In this document: positions 35,858 to 42,238 of the stretch, piece by piece
Layout: every line of letters starts with the position of its first letter
Position numbering within the stretch: the stretch's first letter is position 1
Assembly (NCBI RefSeq): GCF_019602855.1
Contig: NZ_CP080768.1
Location: forward strand, 1-64,000
Direction: 5' to 3'
From: Cupriavidus pinatubonensis
GTDB lineage: Bacteria > Pseudomonadota > Gammaproteobacteria > Burkholderiales > Burkholderiaceae
DNA: 64,000 bases
Translations under genes and position numbers: made by a program
Notes under the pieces: generated by a model
The model's database searches: none
Seen by the model: the letters and a program-made list of their open reading frames with translations, nothing else
Told to the model about the DNA's origin: nothing

Positions 35858-36871
35858 ATGAATATTTACCAAGACATCACCAGTATGTGGCGATACGGGG
35901 ACGTGTTCTCCGCGGAGGATGTCTCCGCAGGCGAAGGTATTAGCTTGGCAGAGGGCTTCACACCGATCCACGAAGCTCCACGTACAGCATCCCGTTTTGG
36001 ATACAGTCGGCTTTTGATCAAGGACGAATCACAGAACCCAAGCGGGTCATTCGAGGACCGAGGTGCCGCGTATACAATCACGAAAATGCTGGTTCAAGGT
36101 GCTAAGGGAATCGTTCTACAAAGCACCGGAAACGCCGGAGCGTCATTCGCAACTTATGCCGCCAGGGCTGGCCTGCCATGCCATGTGGTCGTACCACGTG
36201 ACATCCTCGCGGTTAACGCTGATCAGATTCGCCGTTCTGGCGCAGACCTCACATACCTGGAGGACTGGTCTTTGGCTGATTTCGCTTGCTCGCGGATCGT
36301 TACCGCCACTGGCTACGCAAACGTATCGACCACCAACACTCCCCACCGCGTGATCGCTAACCAATCCCTCGGGTATGAGATCGTCGAGCAGTGTGGACGA
36401 AGAATGCCGGATGCAATCTTTCTTCCGGCTAGTGGTGGCGATTCAGTGCTGGCACTCAAGCAAGCCTTCGACAGCATTTGCAATGAAGCCTTGTCGCCAC
36501 AACTGTTCATTAGTCAATACGATGGATGTGCGCCGCTCGTCGCTGCATTTTGCGCTGGCTTGAAGCATGTAATGCCGTCTCCGTCCGTGGAGATATCCGG
36601 AGCAATGCGCACGGCTTTCCCTCGGCGTGGCGCTCAAGTCCTGGCAGCGATTAGAAGCAGCGGAGGCGGCGCCCATGCCGTTTCCCCAGCCCTCGCAGGT
36701 TTTTTTGCTAGCAACTGCGCACGAGATGATGGGCTCGGGGTAGGGTTGGAGGGTGGATCAGCCCTCGCGTTCGCAGCTGCCGCTGTAGTTTCAGGTACGC
36801 TCCCGAAGTCAAGCACGATCTTAGTGGTCAACACTGCAGGGGTCTCAAAAGTCGCTCCACATTTCTTCTGA
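35858..36871 (+). CDS. Threonine-synthase-like fold-type II protein lacking the PLP lysine
   Basis: The 337-residue protein follows threonine synthase: SLAEGFTPIHEAPR, LLIKDESQNPSGSFEDRG, QSTGNAGASFATYAARAG and LPASGGDSVLAL. In active enzymes the second motif reads NPTGSFKDRG, and its lysine forms the Schiff base with pyridoxal phosphate. Here that residue is Glu (GAG), one base change from Lys (AAG). The glycine-rich phosphate loop STGNAG is kept. Either the gene is losing function, or the protein binds the cofactor or a ligand without lyase chemistry. It follows the permease gene by 126 bases. Confidence 0.8.
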   Translation: MNIYQDITSMWRYGDVFSAEDVSAGEGISLAEGFTPIHEAPRTASRFGYSRLLIKDESQNPSGSFEDRGAAYTITKMLVQGAKGIVLQSTGNAGASFATYAARAGLPCHVVVPRDILAVNADQIRRSGADLTYLEDWSLADFACSRIVTATGYANVSTTNTPHRVIANQSLGYEIVEQCGRRMPDAIFLPASGGDSVLALKQAFDSICNEALSPQLFISQYDGCAPLVAAFCAGLKHVMPSPSVEISGAMRTAFPRRGAQVLAAIRSSGGGAHAVSPALAGFFASNCARDDGLGVGLEGGSALAFAAAAVVSGTLPKSSTILVVNTAGVSKVAPHFF

Positions 36872-36898
36872 GCGTACCAAGAGCGAACAAGCCTCCTC

Positions 36899-37145
36899 TT
36901 ACCGCGCAGGGGTTTCGCAGCGGGCGATCAGCTGCTCGAGTGGCGGCTGACCGTGAAGTCCATTGTGCTGCCTCCATTCCGTTCTGCGCAGGATTGCATC
37001 CCACCCTGGCGTGGGCACCCTTGCCCAGGGTGACAAACCCATATCGGAGGTAGATGCGCGCTGCGTTGGTCCACTCGGCATCATCACGATGGAATTCGGC
37101 GAGAAATACAGCCTGCCGGTAGAAATGGATCCTGAGGCATCCTTC
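36899..37145 (-). pseudogene. Remnant of the PAPS-reductase/DndC-like gene, C-terminal part
   Basis: On the minus strand EFHRDDAEWTNAARIYLRYG matches the intact protein encoded at 40397-42154. A phase change at about 37005-37012, one extra G in AGGGTGGG, is followed by WDAILRRTEWRQHNGLHGQ and PLEQLIARCETPAR, again nearly identical to the intact C-terminus. No other part of the gene is present. It marks the right-hand edge of the plus-strand island. Confidence 0.75.
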
Positions 37146-37204
37146 CGCGCGATTTGGAGCCTATTGACGCCCTCCCAAACTTCGACTGCCGTTGGGCAGC
37201 CTGC

Positions 37205-37540
37205 ACGACGCCCCCCCGGAATCCGTACTGCGTAATCTACCGTTATGGGAATCAATACCTGACAATTTCGCTGGACAACACCGCGCTAACCCTGCGTGTG
37301 GTCCCCATCCGCCCCTATGATGACCTGCTGACCCAAATCAACGAGGTAGACAGGTGGTTTCGCGGCCAATACAACGATCGAAGTCGCCAGTTTGAGTTCC
37401 CTCCTCCGGTCGAAGCAAACTTCTTTGCGATTGCGTCGGCCCTGCGTCCACCTACGGCCAACCATATCTGCCGGCTCTCCCATCCGGATCACTTGCGGAC
37501 ATGCGACGTCCTGCTGCGGATGGGTTTGAAGGTGGATGAC
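37205..37540 (+). pseudogene. Remnant of a CoiA-like gene, C-terminal domain only
   Basis: The translation NPYCVIYRYGNQYLTISLDN, LTLRVV, FRGQYNDRSRQFEFP, FFAIASALRPPTANHICRLS and TCDVLLRMGLKVDD aligns throughout with the last 105 residues of the CoiA-like protein at 29661-31193. DNA identity looks moderate, so this is an old paralogue rather than a recent duplicate. The N-terminal domains are missing and no start is present. Confidence 0.72.
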
Positions 37541-37554
37541 ACAAAGAGCCCGGT

Positions 37555-38046
37555 TCAATCGACTGCCCTGGACAAGGCTCGCCGAATGCCATCGAGCACG
37601 TTTCCATCTCCGAGCTGGGCGGCACGGGCGAGGCTCGCTGCGTCAAGCTGGCCGTCGATTTCCCCGTTTGAAAGGCTGCGTCGTATGCCCACCGATACGT
37701 TACCCGCTCCCAACCGCGCAGCACGCGCGAGGCTCGTGGCGTCCAGGTAGACGTTGACTCGCTTGCCTCCCTCCATCTCCTGCGGCCGTCCGACAATCCC
37801 TGGCGGCCATGGGATCTCTCCCATACGGCCACGCCAATAGTCAGCGCTTCCCGGCTTTCTGTCGAAGCGGTGATAGGCAAGCTGCTTCTGGTTGTACGTG
37901 AGCACGGCTGCAACTTTCTGGCCGTCAAGATCTGCGCGCGCGACCAGCTCGCCAAACGCTTCAGCGGCCGCCTCGGCGCTACTGGTGTTGGTCTTCGTTG
38001 CGGGGTCGACTCGCTGGTCTTGCATGCGCAGGTAGACGCGGTACAT
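37555..38046 (-). CDS. Unknown protein with two ribbon-helix-helix-like repeats
   Basis: The 163-residue protein starts at ATG 38046, with AAGGA eight bases upstream. The N-terminal half (MYRVYLRMQDQRVD, KVAAVLTYNQKQLAYHRF) is unknown. The C-terminal half has two similar units, RVNVYLDATSLARAARLG with NVSVGIRRSL and LDAASLARAAQLGDG with NVLDGIRRAL. This LGxGNxSxGIR pattern is seen in small plasmid regulators of the ribbon-helix-helix type. A single chain with two units could act as a pseudo-dimer on DNA; this is inference. Confidence 0.6.
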   Translation of the reverse strand: MYRVYLRMQDQRVDPATKTNTSSAEAAAEAFGELVARADLDGQKVAAVLTYNQKQLAYHRFDRKPGSADYWRGRMGEIPWPPGIVGRPQEMEGGKRVNVYLDATSLARAARLGAGNVSVGIRRSLSNGEIDGQLDAASLARAAQLGDGNVLDGIRRALSRAVD

Positions 38047-38127
38047 GGCAAATTCCTTCGGGCTGGCAACACGTCGCAAGCGCGCCGTTGCTCCTGCGTT
38101 CATTATCTCAAGGGATGAGCGCTGGCG

Positions 38128-38463
38128 TCAGGCTGCATTCAGGCTCGCCGCGACGAAATGGGCCAACTCCTCGCTGCCATAGGCGCGGCCGAACTTGCTG
38201 GCGTCGGCGGACGCCTCATCGATCAGCAGCCAGCCGTTGCCGTCCTTGCCGTCAACAATCCAGTGCTCCCCCTTGCTGTTCAAACCCAGGCGCGGAGGGT
38301 TGTTCAGATCCTGGTTCAGGAACTCCATGCGGCGAGCGACGGCGGCCACTGCCAGCGGACGGGCGATGCCGTTCGCCGCGAACAGCTCCACCAAGTCCTC
38401 GTCGGTGGAAGTCTCATCGTTGCTAAGAAGGGCCTCGGCCCGGGTGCGTTGTTGTTCGTTCAT
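38128..38463 (-). CDS. Unknown 111-residue protein
   Basis: The product MNEQQRTRAEALLSNDET is soluble and acidic, with RPLAVAAVARRMEFLNQDL and GEHWIVDGKDGNGWLLID. No family was recognised. It belongs to a run of small minus-strand genes (38046-39205) that probably share the promoter at 39253-39282. The ribosome-binding site is weak. Confidence 0.55.
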   Translation of the reverse strand: MNEQQRTRAEALLSNDETSTDEDLVELFAANGIARPLAVAAVARRMEFLNQDLNNPPRLGLNSKGEHWIVDGKDGNGWLLIDEASADASKFGRAYGSEELAHFVAASLNAA

Positions 38464-38507
38464 GGTGAGATTTGTTGTGCTGTGTGCCGGCCGTGGCGTG
38501 CGGCTTG

Positions 38508-38741
38508 TCATCCGTTCGTGTCATCCATCGGCAAGCCTGCCTGTGCTCGCCTGTAACCACGCTCCCATGCACCGCGTCGCTGCCTTTGTACGCCCGAGCC
38601 ATTTCGGTACGGCGTTTCCGGGCCGTCGAAAGGCGCTCCAGCTTTCTGCGCCTCATACCCGCGCGCGTAGCAGGTTCCAAGGTGGATGAACCACGAGAAG
38701 CGGCGTTCCGAGGGTCGAGCTTTGGCTTTGGTCATTCCCAT
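38508..38741 (-). CDS. Small basic protein resembling the RMF/CrpP family
   Basis: The 77-residue protein contains CYARGYEAQKAGAPF, PYRNGSGVQRQRRGAW and ERGYRRAQAG. This aromatic-Gly-Ala, Pro-Tyr and Arg-Trp-Gly spacing recalls ribosome modulation factor and the plasmid-borne CrpP proteins. RMF dimerises ribosomes in stationary phase. AAAGGACC precedes the ATG at 38741. The match is by pattern only and is moderately sure. Confidence 0.5.
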   Translation of the reverse strand: MGMTKAKARPSERRFSWFIHLGTCYARGYEAQKAGAPFDGPETPYRNGSGVQRQRRGAWERGYRRAQAGLPMDDTNG

Positions 38742-38790
38742 ACGTAAGGTCCTTTCCGGTGGGCCCGCCGGAGCGGGCGGGTGGGGAGGG

Positions 38791-38910
38791 TTAGGCGCAA
38801 ATCAAGGATTTGGCGGCGGATTGGCGGGTTTTTGCGGTGCCGATGCATGCGCCGCCGCCGCCGTGAACGATGCGAGCGGCGTCTTTGATCTGTTCGGCGG
38901 TGAAATCCAT
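38791..38910 (-). CDS. 39-residue peptide
   Basis: The peptide MDFTAEQIKDAARIVHG ends KTRQSAAKSLICA. It has a strong ribosome-binding site (AAAGGGATCAGA before ATG) and sits between two other small genes of the same strand. It shares no recognised family. The peptide is included because its start signals are better than those of most longer frames here. Confidence 0.5.
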   Translation of the reverse strand: MDFTAEQIKDAARIVHGGGGACIGTAKTRQSAAKSLICA

Positions 38911-38935
38911 TTCTGATCCCTTTTTCGTGTCGCGC

Positions 38936-39205
38936 TTACTGGGCCGGATCGTCGTCTCGCGGAATCCACTGCCAGCCACTGATCCAGTGGCCCTTGTCTG
39001 CCAGCGAGATCTCCGCGTCAGCGTCGAAGCGGAGTTCGTCGGACCAACCGGTGTAGTCCTTGGCGACGGCAACCTGTTCCGGCGTTGCCGTGACCTTCTC
39101 TGGCAGTGCCTCGAGCGCGCCCTGCAGTGCGCGCACGGCGGCAGCAAGGTCGCCCTTTTCCCAGTTCTCCAAGACGCCGCGTGCGGCTGAAATCAGTTCG
39201 TTCAT
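38936..39205 (-). CDS. Unknown 89-residue protein, first gene of a small-gene operon
   Basis: The protein MNELISAARGVLENWEKG is helical at the N-terminus and has a Trp-rich C-terminus (GHWISGWQWIPRDD). No family was recognised. The shared promoter element copy 3 lies 48 bases upstream, with the best -10 of the set. Genes at 38910, 38741, 38463 and 38046 follow on the same strand. Confidence 0.6.
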   Translation of the reverse strand: MNELISAARGVLENWEKGDLAAAVRALQGALEALPEKVTATPEQVAVAKDYTGWSDELRFDADAEISLADKGHWISGWQWIPRDDDPAQ

Positions 39206-39252
39206 GGTTCTTCAGATGTGTAAGCGGGCTGTGCTTCGTGCCCATGCTGAAA

Positions 39253-39282
39253 TTTATACAGACCTGTCTAAGACCCACGCAA
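39253..39282 (-). promoter_or_regulatory. Shared promoter element, copy 3
   Basis: Minus strand: TTGCGT (39277-39282), GGGTC, 18-base spacer, TATAAA. Sequence upstream of the -35 (TATACACAC and CTAATG) is also similar to copy 1, so those two copies may come from one duplication. Confidence 0.65.
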
Positions 39283-39365
39283 CATTAGGTGTGTATAAAA
39301 TATTTCCGAAGGATCAGCCGGAAAAGATCTGGGGATTCCGGCAGAGCAGGAAGCTAATGAGGCCC

Positions 39366-39390
39366 AGAAAAAACCGCGCTATCTGCGCGG
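39366..39390 (-). terminator. Rho-independent terminator of the gene at 39413-40309
   Basis: On the minus strand a CCGCGC/GCGCGG stem with a five-base loop is followed by TTTTTT. It begins about 20 bases after the stop of the upstream gene and separates it from copy 3 of the shared promoter. Confidence 0.7.
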
Positions 39391-39412
39391 TGGTGCCTTG
39401 GGCCTGTACCTA

Positions 39413-40309
39413 TTACTCGTCAAGCTGGAAGCACCAGCCGTCGGGCGTATAGAGGGCAATGGTCGTGCCGTCGATGTCCGTGGGCACTGGACTGATGGTC
39501 TCCACGTCGGCGCCTTCGTCCGTGCGCGTGAAGGTGCCATCGCTGTTTTCCACCAGCGGTCCGGCGTGGCGGGCCAGCTCGCGCATGCTCTGCAGCGTGA
39601 AGCGCGGCACCACCCAACCATTCCACGTCCGGCCATCCCAATACGCCGGCACGGACCATCCCTCACAGTCGGCAACGATGACGTTGACCACGCGCCAATG
39701 GGCCTGGGCGTCCGTGCGCCTGTACTGGCGCAGCAGGTCCTGATCCGTGTGCACCGACTCAAACGTCAGGTATGCCAACAGGTACGCGATGCGCTGGTCC
39801 TCGTCCGCGCCCGACCAGAACGCCTCGGCATCCATCCCGGAACAGAACAAACCTGCCACGTCGCCCGTCGTGATCTGGCAGGCCTCCTGGACCATGAAGA
39901 AGGCGTCGTTCAGGTCATTGGCCCGCGCTGCCTCTTCAAACGTCATGCCGGGCATATTAAGCGCTTGCATCAAGATGGCATCGACGGGAGTCATATCGCC
40001 GATGGCGCAGGCGTGCGAAGTATTGATCCAGGCGCCGTCGCAGAGATAGCCCATGTTCGGCGTGTCATACCGGGCGCCCGTCTCATCCTGGAAGCGAATG
40101 CCGATGCGCAGGTGCGGGTACAGCCGGGCAAAGCGCTCGACGTGGTCCAGAAACGGCATATCCCATGACTGGCAATCCCGGCCGTCAACCCGGTGCATCA
40201 TCCGAGCAGCAGCGCCGCACGGGTGCGAGTCGGGCGCGTCCCACCCGCCCGTGTAGTTCATTAGGTTGCGCAGCGCTTCGGCTACTTCCTTGTAAGTGGG
40301 CTTTTCCAT
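39413..40309 (-). CDS. Unknown 298-residue protein
   Basis: The protein MEKPTYKEVAEALRNLMN is soluble, acidic and unusually rich in Trp, Tyr and Asp. Segments such as RIGIRFQDETGARYDTP, AYWDGRTWNGWVVPRF and TTIALYTPDGWCFQLDE suggest a compact alpha/beta fold. No family was recognised. It has its own promoter (copy 4) and terminator. Plasmid leading regions often carry such solitary unknown proteins, but no activity can be inferred. Confidence 0.65.
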   Translation of the reverse strand: MEKPTYKEVAEALRNLMNYTGGWDAPDSHPCGAAARMMHRVDGRDCQSWDMPFLDHVERFARLYPHLRIGIRFQDETGARYDTPNMGYLCDGAWINTSHACAIGDMTPVDAILMQALNMPGMTFEEAARANDLNDAFFMVQEACQITTGDVAGLFCSGMDAEAFWSGADEDQRIAYLLAYLTFESVHTDQDLLRQYRRTDAQAHWRVVNVIVADCEGWSVPAYWDGRTWNGWVVPRFTLQSMRELARHAGPLVENSDGTFTRTDEGADVETISPVPTDIDGTTIALYTPDGWCFQLDE

Positions 40310-40344
40310 GGTGATGCCGTCATCTCTCCGTTGATCGTGAGCTC

Positions 40345-40374
40345 ACCATACAAAGCCCATAGGGACCGGGGCAA
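40345..40374 (-). promoter_or_regulatory. Shared promoter element, copy 4
   Basis: Minus strand: TTGCCC (40369-40374), CGGTC, 18-base spacer, TATGGT. It lies 35 bases above the ATG at 40309. Confidence 0.55.
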
Positions 40375-40396
40375 ACCCGGTCTCGTTCGTCGCTGA

Positions 40397-42154
40397 CTAG
40401 GCAGCCTCTGCGAACAGAGCCTCTTCTTGCCGCGCAGGGGCATCGCAGCGGGCGATCAAGTGCTCAAGCGGCGGCTGACCGTGGAGGCCATTCTGTTGCC
40501 GCCACTCTGTGCGGCGCAGGAGTCCGTCCCACCTGGCGTGCGCACCTTTGGCCAGGGTGACAAACCCGTAGCGGAGGTAGATGCGCGCTGCGGCAGTCCA
40601 CTCGGCGTCATCGCGGTGGAACTCGGCGATATGACGGTCCGCTTCGAACTCGAGAAACAGGAACGCGCCCTCTTCATCGATTTCAAACTGCTGCGTGGTA
40701 TCGAAATCAGTCACGATCCGGCCGTCCCTGGTAAAGCGGGTGCCAATACTGCCGATACCACATCCCTCCTCGGCCATCGCGAGCGGGGCGTCGAACAAGC
40801 CGGCCACCTTCGGCGTGTCGATGCCATCCCAGTCGGACCCAACATAGATCCGACCATAGGACGGTACCGGAGTCTTCTGGACAGGTTTGACCTTCGGCGG
40901 GAACTTCAGATTCCCCCGTTCCACCTCGCGGGCGATCCAAAGCGCGTGAAAAGGCTTGTGCAGGCCGTAGGCAGACCAGAGCATGTCAATCGCGAACAAC
41001 TCCCTGCGATCGACGTAGCGAAAGTTCGCTGCCCGTGGCAACGTCGCCTGGATCGAGAGGGCGTACCACAGCAATTCCTCCAGCATCTGGGGCGCGTACG
41101 TATCCGCCGCGATGGCGATGTAGCCGTCCTTGTCGATGGTGCGGCCCACGTAGCTCCGACGCGACCAGTCGTACTGGGTGTTCGAGATGAAGTCGCGGAA
41201 GGCGAGCATCGGCTTCATGTAGCCGTAACGGTCGGCGTCGCTCTCGACCATGTTCGTGAGCGACTTGTCCGACTTAACCTTGGTGCACGTCACGCAGCCT
41301 GACCGCGCGCCGCACCCCCCGCCTTTCCTGGCGTCCATCATGTCGGATGCGACCACGACGCAGGAACTACCTCCCGCATCGCGATAGAAGCGCATCGTCT
41401 CCGCGAAGTCAGAGTAGGACGGGATCATGCCCGCCGCGCAGTAACCAAGGTAGGTCCAGACATCGTCGGAAGTCCACGAAAGGATCGGGGAGAGCCGCAT
41501 CCCGCCTTCCGCATTGGTCCAGATGCCGTCGTCGCGCTCGCCACGCGAGGCAATGCTTGCAGCGCGGGCAGACGACTCCTCGCGGCGCACCCCGGTCATC
41601 AAGACGGCCGGCATATCGGTGACGTGGCGCAGCTCCGCGTAGGCCTCAGCCGTGAGGCGATCCCCTACCCGCACCTTCCAGTCGACCGAGCAGTCGCCGC
41701 GCGTGTCCGGAAAGGCCGGTAGTCCACGGCCGCCGATCACCCGGCAGGCGAACGCCGAATAGAGGGTCGGGTGACCAACCCTGACGGTCAAAGGAATCCC
41801 CTGGTCGGCAGCGTACGCACGCATCTTCTCGATCTCCGATGACGCCAGCGCCTGCACTTCCGGATTCTCGACGGTGATCGAGCTGTGATTGATGAGCAGC
41901 GGCGGGCAGGACTCGCCCCGCTCCAGGCGTGCCCGTGCCGCATTGAGCATTAGGTTGGCAACGACGCTGGAGTCCTTCCCGCTCGACCAGGCGCAAATCA
42001 TCGGATGGCCCGCCTCGAGCACCGCATCAATCGCCGCCATCGCCCGTTGCTCGAGCTCTTCGGGAGTCAAGTGCGCGACGGTGACCAGAGAAACCTGCGG
42101 GTTGACGGCCGGGAAGAGAGGGAGCTGAGAGGTGTGCATGGTGTGTGGTTGCAT
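40397..42154 (-). CDS. DndC-like PAPS-reductase-family protein
   Basis: The protein of about 585 residues belongs to the ATP-pyrophosphatase superfamily: ICAWSSGKDSSVVANL near residue 57, LMTGVRREESSARA near 190, and a cysteine set CGARSGCVTC followed by KVKSDKSLTNM near 290, which probably binds a 4Fe-4S cluster. This arrangement occurs in DndC (DNA phosphorothioation) and in IbrA-like proteins. No DndB, DndD or DndE gene is present; the next gene upstream is ParB-like, and IbrA also pairs with a ParB-like partner. The C-terminal 150 residues are a separate unknown domain. An ATG at 42139 is an alternative start. Two decayed relatives lie in the same window. Confidence 0.8.
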   Translation of the reverse strand: MQPHTMHTSQLPLFPAVNPQVSLVTVAHLTPEELEQRAMAAIDAVLEAGHPMICAWSSGKDSSVVANLMLNAARARLERGESCPPLLINHSSITVENPEVQALASSEIEKMRAYAADQGIPLTVRVGHPTLYSAFACRVIGGRGLPAFPDTRGDCSVDWKVRVGDRLTAEAYAELRHVTDMPAVLMTGVRREESSARAASIASRGERDDGIWTNAEGGMRLSPILSWTSDDVWTYLGYCAAGMIPSYSDFAETMRFYRDAGGSSCVVVASDMMDARKGGGCGARSGCVTCTKVKSDKSLTNMVESDADRYGYMKPMLAFRDFISNTQYDWSRRSYVGRTIDKDGYIAIAADTYAPQMLEELLWYALSIQATLPRAANFRYVDRRELFAIDMLWSAYGLHKPFHALWIAREVERGNLKFPPKVKPVQKTPVPSYGRIYVGSDWDGIDTPKVAGLFDAPLAMAEEGCGIGSIGTRFTRDGRIVTDFDTTQQFEIDEEGAFLFLEFEADRHIAEFHRDDAEWTAAARIYLRYGFVTLAKGAHARWDGLLRRTEWRQQNGLHGQPPLEHLIARCDAPARQEEALFAEAA

Positions 42155-42173
42155 CCGGAGACGGTATGCAACC

Positions 42174-42203
42174 ACCCTACAGAGCGCCGCAGCACCCACG
42201 CAA
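42174..42203 (-). promoter_or_regulatory. Shared promoter element, copy 5
   Basis: Minus strand: TTGCGT (42198-42203), GGGTG, 18-base spacer, TAGGGT. Just upstream, GCCGACTGTGTCGGC forms a short inverted repeat at about 42207-42221 that could end transcription of the parB-like gene or bind a regulator. Confidence 0.55.
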
Positions 42204-42238
42204 ATGCCGACACAGTCGGCATCCGCTACTCACCTTCG

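Noticed and set aside
37154..37750. A 198-codon plus-strand gene at the CoiA-like remnant
   Set aside because: Only its middle matches the CoiA-like domain; the end is antisense to the well-supported gene at 37555-38046 and there is no start signal.
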